Source of the DNA: DATCDR01 sp036510575
GTDB taxonomy: Bacteria; Actinomycetota; Acidimicrobiia; Acidimicrobiales; Bog-793
Direction of reading: 5' to 3'
NCBI GenBank assembly: GCA_036510575.1
Contig: DATCDR010000103.1
Coordinates: 1-11,640, forward strand
DNA: 11,640 nucleotides
Below the pieces are notes generated by a model. The model did not search any database and had not been told where the DNA came from. It saw nothing but the letters and a program-made list of their open reading frames with translations. The translations under genes and the position numbers were made by a program. Positions 1 through 6,320 of the stretch are shown here, piece after piece. Numbering within the stretch: the stretch's first letter is position 1; the number at the start of each line of letters is the position of its first letter.

Positions 1-63
1 ACACCCATCCAGCGCCGGGTTTTCGAGCTCCTCGGTGCCCCGGTCCCGAAACACCTGATGTAG
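1..63 (+). CDS. Possible C-terminal tail of a protein entering from the left edge (partial)
   Basis: The frame starting at base 1 is open for 20 codons and ends at a TAG at 61-63, giving a tail ending FELLGAPVPKHLM. Third positions are mostly G or C, as in the real genes here. The tail reminds me of the C-termini of some insertion-sequence transposases, but it is too short to assign. The opposite strand is also open over 1-117, with a hydrophobic stretch (LNWPFAICSSLFWLHQVF) and no ATG, so the strand is uncertain. It may be a real gene end or chance. Confidence 0.3.
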   Translation, partial: TPIQRRVFELLGAPVPKHLM

Positions 64-160
64 CCAGAACAACGAGCTGCAGATCGCGAAGGGCCAGTTC
101 AGCGGGGTGAAGCTAGCTCAGAGGGGGTAACTTCAGGTTAGCCAAGCGACTCTGGTAAGT

Positions 161-228
161 GAGGTGGCGGGTGCCGGATGCCGTGAGCTGTGGCGGTCGC
201 GGTCACATAACTCACCGCCAGCCACCTC
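161..228. repeat. Nested inverted repeats in the spacer downstream of the L,D-transpeptidase gene
   Basis: GAGGTGGC at 161-168 is perfectly matched by GCCACCTC at 221-228. Inside it, TGGCGGT at 191-197 pairs with ACCGCCA at 214-220, so the two right-hand arms touch and the helices could stack. No gene covers 64-280. The fold could be a 3'-end structure of the minus-strand operon, a small structured RNA, or a relic end of a mobile element. No T-tract follows on either strand, so a classic intrinsic terminator is unlikely. Confidence 0.4.
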
Positions 229-244
229 TGGTCACGTACTCCGG

Positions 245-259
245 TCGAGCCTGGCTCGA
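245..259 (-). terminator. Short hairpin just beyond the L,D-transpeptidase stop codon
   Basis: TCGAGC (245-250) and GCTCGA (254-259) form a perfect 6-bp stem with a 3-base loop. It begins 21 bases past the minus-strand stop codon at 281-283. The position suits a transcript end or a 3' stabilising hairpin. There is no U-tract, so factor-independent termination is doubtful. Confidence 0.3.
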
Positions 260-280
260 ACAGGTGTCGCGCTCTCGAGT

Positions 281-1105
281 TCAGGCAATGACGTCGATCG
301 GTGAGCCATCTGGAACAACTCGCAATTCGGAAAGCGCGCTGAGGTGAAGGCGTACACAGCCATGTGAGATCTGCGCCCCAGACGTGCCGATCGCTGCGTC
401 TTCGCCCAAGGGACCGTGAATCGCGACGACGGCATCGCCTGACTCCTCCCAGTCGGTGATCGCGTTCGAGTGCGCGGAAGTGACGATGACGAAGGGTCCC
501 CAAGCCGAGGACGGGGCAGTCGCGAAGGAGGCCACGAAGAAGTGCCCGATCGGTGTCGGATCCGTGGCCGTCCCAACTCCTGCTGGCGCGTCGACGACGA
601 CGACGCCGTCGCGATAGAGCAACAAGTGGCGAGTCGCCAGGTCGATCACGATTCGATACGGCGTACGGGAGAGATGAATACCTGCCTCGGCAATCCACGC
701 CGTAGAGCCGTTTGGCCTTGTCGGCAAGCGGACTTCAAGATCCCCCGACCGAATCGCTACCACGGGTAGGAACAACGCCGAGCCGTGCCACGTTGCTAGG
801 ATCGGCTTTCCCGCCAGGCCACCTGGCGAAACGAATGAAGGAGTCGTCGCTCTCAACGCTGCGACCAGACCTACCGGAGCTGTCGTGACCGGTGCTGCTG
901 GAAGCGTGACCGGACGGGGCTTCGGCGGCTGCAGCGCTGCAGGAGGAGGAGGTGGCTTCGGCGTCTGGTGCTGCGTGAAGACGACGACTCCGACGACGAG
1001 AACGGCTGTGATCGCTGCTGCGGTCAGTCGCTTTCGCGACGACCAGCGTGACGACCGAGGCGGCCCCTCTGCGCCTCGACCGCCGTCAGACACCCCGTCA
1101 AGCAT
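281..1105 (-). CDS. Membrane-anchored L,D-transpeptidase (YkuD domain)
   Basis: This 274-residue protein should form 3-3 type cross-links in peptidoglycan, or attach substrates to it, outside the membrane. A basic, Ser/Arg-rich N-terminus (about 1-26) is followed by one hydrophobic segment (about 27-44) and a proline-rich linker (PKPPPPP), which is a signal-anchor layout. The YkuD domain fills the C-terminal half. TPIGHFFV is the usual entry motif, H230 lies in AIHG, and SHGCVRL carries the catalytic C250 with H248 and R252 at family positions, so the enzyme looks active. The ATG at 1103-1105 lies six bases after the stop of the DUF3494 gene and has only a weak ribosome site, implying co-transcription and perhaps translational coupling. 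No separate peptidoglycan-binding domain is evident. Family assignment is firm; the specific substrate is unknown. Confidence 0.93.
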   Translation of the reverse strand: MLDGVSDGGRGAEGPPRSSRWSSRKRLTAAAITAVLVVGVVVFTQHQTPKPPPPPAALQPPKPRPVTLPAAPVTTAPVGLVAALRATTPSFVSPGGLAGKPILATWHGSALFLPVVAIRSGDLEVRLPTRPNGSTAWIAEAGIHLSRTPYRIVIDLATRHLLLYRDGVVVVDAPAGVGTATDPTPIGHFFVASFATAPSSAWGPFVIVTSAHSNAITDWEESGDAVVAIHGPLGEDAAIGTSGAQISHGCVRLHLSALSELRVVPDGSPIDVIA

Positions 1106-1111
1106 CGATGC

Positions 1112-2134
1112 TCAACCTGTCACCGAGACCGTCGTAGTCCCAATCGGGCTCATCGGGGCGGTCGGCACTACTGCCGACGTCGTCGAGTCGTGTGTGGTTG
1201 TTGCCGGCGCGGCCTTTGCAGTTGCAGCCTTGTCGGCGGCAGCCTCGTTCGCAGCGGCCTTCCGCCTTTTAGCCGCAACAGCGTTCGCGGTAGAGGACAC
1301 GGTCCCCGGCACGGTGGTCGCGGTAGACGTCCCTGTCCCCGACGCGTTGGTCGCGGTAGAGGTCCCTGCCCCCGACGCGGTGGTCGTCGTGGTGACCGAG
1401 GTTGTAGCACAACTCGACGGCGTGATCGTGTCGGAGTCGAGCGTTACCGCCCCGTTCTCTGCCAAGACCCGTCCAAGGATCGTCACGTTGGTGGTGACAG
1501 TGATGCTCTGGCTCGCAAGGACCGTTCCGACGAAGGTGGAGTCGGTGCCGAGTGTCGCCGAGCTCCCTACCTGCCAGAACACGTTGCACGCTTGCGCGCC
1601 GTTAATCAGGTTGACCTGACTCAACGAAGCCGTGGTGAGGGTGCTCGAGTCCGCCTGGAAGACGAAGACCGAAGCTGGATTGCCTCCGCCGTTCAAGGTA
1701 AGTATGCCCGTGAGACCGATAGAAGAGGCGGAGTTGTAGACGCCAGCAGTCAAAGTCTGACCCCCGAGGTCGGCGATAATAGGCGTTGTGGGACCCTGAC
1801 CCACCGCGTTGTTATACGCGGTAGTGAGATCGTTTTTTGCCTGACCGGACACCGCGTTCGCGGCATAGAGCGTCCCGTTCAGCGTTCCAGGTGGGAACCC
1901 GGTCACTGAAGTCCCAGGACTAAGTCCGACGTCGCCGTTGATAACGCTCGGCCCAGTGTTGGTGACCGTGGAGGCTGCGAGCACGCCAAAAGAGAATGTT
2001 GTGCCGAGTGGCACCGAGGTCGCTGTTGCACCGGCGACGTTTGCGAGACCCAAGCTGGCGGCCGCAACGGCACCGATCGCGACTACCGCGGCGCGCGGCC
2101 TCGTCATGACCTTTCGGCAGGTGGGGAATTTCAT
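1112..2134 (-). CDS. Secreted DUF3494 (ice-binding/adhesin-like) protein with low-complexity C-terminal tail
   Basis: This 340-residue exported protein has a Sec-type signal peptide: basic start MKFPTCRK, hydrophobic core about 15-33, and a likely cut after VAGA near residue 36. Residues about 40-242 match the DUF3494 beta-solenoid family, with motifs VINGDVGLSPG, AGVYNS, FVFQADSS, NVFWQVGSSATLG, GTVLASQSI and GRVLAENGAVTLDSD. Members include bacterial ice-binding proteins and putative adhesins. C183 and C242 could form a disulfide. The tail (243-340) holds 11-residue S/T/G repeats, then a basic Ala-rich stretch (AKRRKAAANEAAADKA) and another T/S-rich end; no LPXTG signal is present. I chose the ATG at 2132-2134 over the in-frame ATG at 2174-2176 because GAGGAAGG lies about six bases before it and the signal peptide then starts cleanly. 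Ice binding is not proven by family membership. Confidence 0.9.
   Translation of the reverse strand: MKFPTCRKVMTRPRAAVVAIGAVAAASLGLANVAGATATSVPLGTTFSFGVLAASTVTNTGPSVINGDVGLSPGTSVTGFPPGTLNGTLYAANAVSGQAKNDLTTAYNNAVGQGPTTPIIADLGGQTLTAGVYNSASSIGLTGILTLNGGGNPASVFVFQADSSTLTTASLSQVNLINGAQACNVFWQVGSSATLGTDSTFVGTVLASQSITVTTNVTILGRVLAENGAVTLDSDTITPSSCATTSVTTTTTASGAGTSTATNASGTGTSTATTVPGTVSSTANAVAAKRRKAAANEAAADKAATAKAAPATTTHDSTTSAVVPTAPMSPIGTTTVSVTG
1286..1384 (-). repeat. Three tandem 33-bp units encoding an 11-residue S/T/G-rich repeat
   Basis: Units at 1286-1318, 1319-1351 and 1352-1384 share the core CGCGGTAGA...CCC. On the minus strand they encode TTASGAGTSTA, TNASGTGTSTA and TTVPGTVSSTA in the tail of the DUF3494 protein. 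They form a flexible, possibly O-glycosylated or wall-spanning stalk. Copy number may vary between strains by slippage. Confidence 0.8.
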
Positions 2135-2142
2135 AGTGATCC

Positions 2143-2201
2143 TTCCTCGATAGGGCGGTTCATCACAGCGCACCATGTGGTGCGCAGCGGTTATCGAGGA
2201 A
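2143..2201 (-). promoter_or_regulatory. Leader RNA stem that buries the Shine-Dalgarno site of the DUF3494 gene
   Basis: On the minus strand TTCCTCGATA (2201 to 2192) is perfectly complementary to TATCGAGGAA (2152 to 2143). The second arm contains the ribosome site GAGGAAGG (2148 to 2141), which lies just before the ATG at 2134. Within the 39-base loop a second perfect 8-bp hairpin, GCGCACCA / TGGTGCGC (2168-2175 and 2178-2185), has a 2-base loop. When folded, the stem should block initiation, so a ligand, temperature, protein or antisense RNA could be the switch. I did not recognise a known riboswitch class, and the GEMM cyclic-di-GMP consensus is not apparent. The function is inference; the complementarity is seen directly. 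Confidence 0.6.
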
Positions 2202-2222
2202 CTCCGTCGCTTTCGAGCGGAG
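2202..2222 (-). promoter_or_regulatory. Hairpin abutting the SD-sequestering stem
   Basis: Minus-strand CTCCG and CGGAG form a 5-bp outer stem enclosing one bulged C, a 3-bp TCG/CGA inner stem and an AAAG tetraloop. Its 3' end at 2202 touches the 5' arm of the leader stem at 2201, so the two helices could stack coaxially. It may be a receptor (aptamer) part of the same leader or a protein site. Confidence 0.45.
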
Positions 2223-2609
2223 AAATAATCACCGATGGCTTATTCGACGAGCGAGAAAGCTGGAGCTGCATCACGCTCGAATGAAGCGGCGGATCGAGTT
2301 AGATCGAGTCAACGTATGCGACAGACACAAACCGTCTCGGCGTCTGACACTCGTATAACGACCCTCTCGAGCAGAAGTGAAGAAATTCTTTTCACGACTT
2401 CTGTCTGGGGCGTGCCGAATCCATCGGGGACGCGATTCCACCTCTTCACGTGCCTGCCACCAGGGCTTTTACAACAAGACGTGCGGACTCAGCATTGTGT
2501 AGCACGCCGGAAGCTGGCCGCCGATCGCGTCCGTCACGGCACCCGAAACCCGACGGCGACTTCTCACTCCCGGCAGGAATCACTAAACACAGGCTGGACG
2601 AGCGCCGTT
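2223..2609. other. Divergent intergenic region between the DUF3494 and FIST operons
   Basis: About 390 bases lie between the minus-strand leader and the FIST start. The plus strand stays open here in the FIST frame from 2235, but the translated text (rich in R, S and T) does not look like protein and matches no FIST feature. I read it as regulatory DNA holding promoters for both units. TATAAC at 2354-2359 is a possible plus-strand -10 without a convincing -35. No small gene or tRNA was seen. Confidence 0.5.
2292..2311. repeat. Tandem 10-bp direct repeat GATCGAGTTA GATCGAGTCA
   Basis: Two adjacent copies, at 2292-2301 and 2302-2311, differ at a single base. The 10-bp spacing puts both on about the same face of the DNA helix, as in many transcription-factor direct-repeat operators. 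The pair sits in the divergent promoter region. Binding is inference. Confidence 0.4.
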
Positions 2610-3812
2610 ATGGCTGCTATGGACTCCAGCCTCTCGCTCGCAGACTCTCAAACGGCGACGCAGTGGATCTTCACTGGCACATCCGATGACCCAGATGCCC
2701 GAAGTGCGGGAGCAATTGCTGCCGCACAGGCCCTCGCAGGCGACGACGCCAAGCTTCTGGTGGTGTTCGCGGCCGCGAGCTACAACCAGTCCGCGCTCCT
2801 TGCCGGAGTAGCGAGCGTCGTTCCCGACGTACCGGTTATCGGCTGTTCCACAGCGGGCGAGATCGTCGCGTCGGGTCCAGGATCGGGTGGCGTAGTCGTA
2901 ATGGCGCTCGGCGGGAGCGGATTCTCCGTCGCGACGGCAGCTGCGAGCGGCGAGCCTAACGGGCTCCGGCAAGCTAGCGCCACCGTTGCGGAGAGCTTTT
3001 CGCGTCTCGACCCGCGCCCCTACAAGGTGTTGCTGCTCCTAAGCGACGGCCTCGGCGGTGACCAGCAAGAGGTCGTTCGCGGCGCCTTCGGGGTGCTCGG
3101 AGCGGAGGTCCCCCTCATCGGTGGCTGCGCAGGCGATGACATGAGGATGCAGCACACGTGGCAGTTCCATGGGACCGAAGTACTCGAACACGCGATCGTC
3201 GGGGCAGCCATTGGCTCCGAAGGCCCGATCGGCATCGGCGTGCAACACGGCTGGCGCGCCGTTGGTGAGCCGATGGTGGTGACGTCATCTTCGGGCAACA
3301 GCGTGCTAACCCTCGATGATCAGCCTGCCCTCGATGCCTACCTGCAACGACTCGACGCTCCTGCCGAAGTCGGTGACGATGCAGCGGCACTGACATTGTT
3401 CGCAGCGACCCATCCGCTCGGACTCAGTCGAAGAGGCGGGGACGAAGTCCGCTTCGTCGCCGGTGGAGATCTCAGCGCGGGCTCGTTGAACTGCATCGCC
3501 GCCGTCCCCCAGGGAAGCATGGTGCGAATCATGCAGGGCGACTACGACTCGGTGCTCGGCGCAACCAACGTTGCCTGCGAGCAAGCGGTAAGCGCCCTCG
3601 ATGGCCGGACTCCACTTGGTCTACTCGCCTTCGACTGCATCGCCCGCAAGGGCGTGCTCGGCGATGCAGGTGTCGCCGCTGAGGTCGGCCGAATCACGGA
3701 CTACGCGCCTGGTGCGCCAGTTGCAGGCTTTTACACGTACGGCGAGATCGCCCGCACCCATGGAGTAAGTGGTTTCCACAACCAGACCCTCGTCGTAGTC
3801 GCCTTCTCCTAA
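2610..3812 (+). CDS. FIST domain signal-sensing protein
   Basis: FIST (FIST_N plus FIST_C) proteins are cytoplasmic sensors proposed to bind small ligands such as amino acids and to act with diguanylate cyclases, kinases or chemotaxis proteins. The product is 400 residues, typical for the family. FIST_N is marked by LLVVFAAASY, then VIGCSTAGEI, and later PLIGGCAGDD. FIST_C covers roughly residues 245-395 and ends with the characteristic SGFHNQTLVVVAFS. No signal peptide or membrane segment is seen. The start is uncertain: ATG at 2610 and 2619 both lack a good ribosome site, and the frame stays open to an ATG at 2235, but the extra 125 residues look non-coding. The stop lies eight bases before the GGDEF-EAL gene, so the two are almost certainly one operon and the FIST protein probably feeds its signal to that enzyme. 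Confidence 0.9.
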   Translation: MAAMDSSLSLADSQTATQWIFTGTSDDPDARSAGAIAAAQALAGDDAKLLVVFAAASYNQSALLAGVASVVPDVPVIGCSTAGEIVASGPGSGGVVVMALGGSGFSVATAAASGEPNGLRQASATVAESFSRLDPRPYKVLLLLSDGLGGDQQEVVRGAFGVLGAEVPLIGGCAGDDMRMQHTWQFHGTEVLEHAIVGAAIGSEGPIGIGVQHGWRAVGEPMVVTSSSGNSVLTLDDQPALDAYLQRLDAPAEVGDDAAALTLFAATHPLGLSRRGGDEVRFVAGGDLSAGSLNCIAAVPQGSMVRIMQGDYDSVLGATNVACEQAVSALDGRTPLGLLAFDCIARKGVLGDAGVAAEVGRITDYAPGAPVAGFYTYGEIARTHGVSGFHNQTLVVVAFS

Positions 3813-3820
3813 GCGATCCG

Positions 3821-6124
3821 ATGGCCTCCTCGGACTGGGCTACCCAGCAGCTCGCAGGCTTTCTCGCAGTACTGACCAGTGCCGCTGACGACCGAGAAGC
3901 CGAGAAGCACGCGCTCGAGCGCCTAGCTGAGTCATTCGAGGCGGACGCGGGCGCGTTCATTCGGCAAAATCGCGTGACGTCGTCGCTTGGATGGCCGGCA
4001 GGGCACACGCCGAACGCAGAGCTCCTCGCCGCCGTCAGCAACGACCAGGCTCGTGCGACGCTCGCTGGTGTCGGTGCCTGCGAGATCGTGGTGGTCCCGG
4101 TGGATCGCGACGAAGCTACGACGCTCCTTCTCGCAAGGTCGAACTACCCATTCACCGCCGAAGAGACCGGACTGTTGCGGGGAATGGCCCGCGTGCTCGC
4201 GCTCGGGCTTCGACTCCTCGGCACCGTCGCCGCGGAACGGCGGCAAGCAGCGGAGAACCAGCTGCTGTTGCTCTCCCTCCGAGAGCGCCAGCTGCTCTCG
4301 GATCGACTGTCTCATATCCAGCGTCGGATCACCGCGCGTGACCCGCTCCAGGAGATCCTCGACGACATCACCGAGGGTTGCGCGCAACTGCTCGACAGCG
4401 AGATGGCGGTCCTCCGGCTCGTCGACGACTCCGATTACTTGTCGATGGCATCATCGGTGGGGATCGACGACGAGCAAAGAGTCGCACAGCACCGCATCCC
4501 GCCCACCTCGAGCCTCGGCGGACGAGCGGTGGCCGAAGACCAGCTCTGCGTCATCGACAACTTCCGGTGCTTTACCGCCGACGGCGGCCTCGATTCGAGC
4601 GAGTTGTGGTCGGCTATGGCCGCGCCGATCCACACCGAGGGACGCGCGATCGGCAGCCTCATCGTCGCGACCATGCAGAAGGATCGCAACTACCTCGAGT
4701 CAGAGCAAGAGCTCATGCTCGCGTTCGCCGAGCATGCGGGTCTGGCCTTGAACCAAGCGAGAAGTCATCAGGCCATGGCCGACGCATTCGAGGACGCAAA
4801 GCACCGAGCGCTCCACGACGAGCTGACGGGACTGCCGAACCGCGCGTGCTTTTATGACCGAACCGACCATGCGCTCCGATTAGCCGCGCGCGACGGTAGT
4901 TCCACCGCGGTACTGCTATTCGACCTCAACAGGTTCAAGGAGATCAACGACACGCTCGGCCATAAATACGGTGACCGGGTACTTCGAGAGATCGGGCCCC
5001 GATTCCGGCAGGGCCTTCGCGAGTCCGACACGCTGGCGCGCCTTGGCGGCGACGAGTTCTCTGTGCTGTTGACACGAGTCAACGGAATCGGCGATGCGCT
5101 CGAAGTCGCTGAACGAATCCTCGGCCTCCTTGAGGAGCCATTCGAGATCGACGGCATGACGATGGACGTAGAGGCGAGCTGCGGTATCGCGGTCGCACCT
5201 GGCGACGGCGACAACGTCGACATTCTCTTGCAACACGCCGATGTGGCGATGTACGTCGCGAAGCACCTCGATGCCAAGGTCGTTGCCTACAACGACGAGC
5301 TAAACATCAACTCCCGCGCTCGACTAGCGCTGCTCGGCAAGCTCCGGACGGGTATTGCGAGCGACCAACTCGTGCTCTTCTACCAGCCCAAGGCGTCGCT
5401 CGGGGGCGCACGCGTCGAAGGCGTCGAAGCGCTCGTTCGCTGGCAGCACCCGACCCTCGGGCTCGTGCCGCCCGATGAGTTCATCCCGCTAGCGGAGCAT
5501 ACCGGGCTGATCAAACCGCTCACCACCTGGGTGCTCAACACGGCGCTTCGCCAGCTCCACTACTGGCGCGAACAAGAAGATGGCCCGATCTCGGAGGAGA
5601 TGTCGATGGCCGTCAACCTCTCCGCCCGAAGCCTGCTCGACGAGAGCTTTCCAACTGAGGTGGTCGCGGCTCTCGAGCGCTGGAAGATCCCTGCTCACCT
5701 GCTCGAGCTCGAGATCACCGAGAGCATGATCATGGCCGATCCGCCGCGAGCACACCATCTGCTCACCGAACTGTCCGCTGTCGGCGTCAAGCTTTCCATC
5801 GACGACTTCGGCACCGGCTACTCGTCGCTCGCGTACCTGAAAAATCTGCCGGTCAATCAGCTAAAGATCGACCGCTCGTTCGTGCTCAACATGAACCGAG
5901 ATCCACTCGATGCGGTCATCGTGCGATCGATGATCGAACTCGGCCACAACCTCGGCCTACGCATCATCGCCGAGGGAATCGAAGACGGCGAGACATGGGA
6001 GCAGCTCACGGCGCTCGGGTGCGACAGCGGCCAGGGCTACCTGCTCGCCCGGCCGATGCCGGCCGGGCAGGTCGAGAGCTGGATGCGCGCAAAAGCGCTC
6101 CTGCCTGCCGGCATCACGTTCTAA
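3821..6124 (+). CDS. GAF-GAF-GGDEF-EAL cyclic-di-GMP synthase/phosphodiesterase
   Basis: This 767-residue cytoplasmic protein should make and/or degrade cyclic di-GMP. Residues about 1-140 form a divergent GAF-like domain, a helical linker (140-172) follows, and a clearer GAF domain spans about 174-312. The GGDEF domain (about 332-490) opens with HDELTGLPNR and has intact GGDEF at 409-413, plus the inhibitory-site RESD at 400-403, exactly five residues upstream. The EAL domain (about 510-755) keeps E536 (EAL), the VNLSARSL Asn, E631 (EITES), D661-D662 (DDFGTGYSS), K682 (LKIDRSF), E718 (AEGIED) and Q738 (GQGY), so all metal and catalytic positions look preserved. The last loop reads AEGIED rather than the common AEGVET. 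Both activities are possible; which dominates cannot be read from sequence. It follows the FIST gene by eight bases without a strong ribosome site, suggesting coupled translation. Confidence 0.95.
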   Translation: MASSDWATQQLAGFLAVLTSAADDREAEKHALERLAESFEADAGAFIRQNRVTSSLGWPAGHTPNAELLAAVSNDQARATLAGVGACEIVVVPVDRDEATTLLLARSNYPFTAEETGLLRGMARVLALGLRLLGTVAAERRQAAENQLLLLSLRERQLLSDRLSHIQRRITARDPLQEILDDITEGCAQLLDSEMAVLRLVDDSDYLSMASSVGIDDEQRVAQHRIPPTSSLGGRAVAEDQLCVIDNFRCFTADGGLDSSELWSAMAAPIHTEGRAIGSLIVATMQKDRNYLESEQELMLAFAEHAGLALNQARSHQAMADAFEDAKHRALHDELTGLPNRACFYDRTDHALRLAARDGSSTAVLLFDLNRFKEINDTLGHKYGDRVLREIGPRFRQGLRESDTLARLGGDEFSVLLTRVNGIGDALEVAERILGLLEEPFEIDGMTMDVEASCGIAVAPGDGDNVDILLQHADVAMYVAKHLDAKVVAYNDELNINSRARLALLGKLRTGIASDQLVLFYQPKASLGGARVEGVEALVRWQHPTLGLVPPDEFIPLAEHTGLIKPLTTWVLNTALRQLHYWREQEDGPISEEMSMAVNLSARSLLDESFPTEVVAALERWKIPAHLLELEITESMIMADPPRAHHLLTELSAVGVKLSIDDFGTGYSSLAYLKNLPVNQLKIDRSFVLNMNRDPLDAVIVRSMIELGHNLGLRIIAEGIEDGETWEQLTALGCDSGQGYLLARPMPAGQVESWMRAKALLPAGITF

Positions 6125-6320
6125 GCCCGCGCGCCTAGCGCTACGGTCGAGGATCCTAAAGGGCTCAACCACGGGCCAGATCGATTCAACCCCAGAAGGC
6201 CGCGCCTTTGCGTTATGAAATGACCGGGTCGCGATCGGTAGCAGAATGGCAACCGAACGACCAGATCCGCGTCTCGCATCGATCTCGGTCCGGACTCGGG
6301 GGGAGACCAGGTTGGGATCA
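6125..6320. other. Intergenic region with a weak hairpin downstream of the GGDEF-EAL gene
   Basis: AAGGC (6196-6200) and GCCTT (6204-6208) form a 5-bp stem with a CGC loop followed by TTT, a weak terminator candidate for the FIST/GGDEF-EAL operon. The rest probably carries the promoter for the hydroxy-acid oxidase gene. An in-frame ATG at 6246 would extend that gene by 25 residues, but the added peptide is not conserved-looking. Confidence 0.3.

Noticed and set aside
105..180. tRNA-like D-arm string (AGCTAGCTCAG)
   Set aside because: No matching acceptor stem, anticodon arm or T-arm could be folded around it.
885..1619. Plus-strand 244-residue open frame
   Set aside because: It is antisense to the L,D-transpeptidase and DUF3494 genes, of V/A/T-rich shadow composition, with no domain features.
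2135..2222. Known GEMM (cyclic-di-GMP-I) riboswitch
   Set aside because: The leader has a GAAA-containing hairpin, but the conserved GGGACGCAAAGC-like strand and the second stem-loop were not found.
2235..2609. N-terminal extension of the FIST protein by 125 residues
   Set aside because: The frame is open, but the peptide is R/S/T-rich, low in hydrophobic structure and unlike any FIST N-terminus. 400 residues from 2610 fits the family.
3987..4751. Plus-strand 254-residue open frame inside the GGDEF-EAL gene
   Set aside because: S/R-rich out-of-frame shadow; the main frame has continuous GAF domain sequence here.
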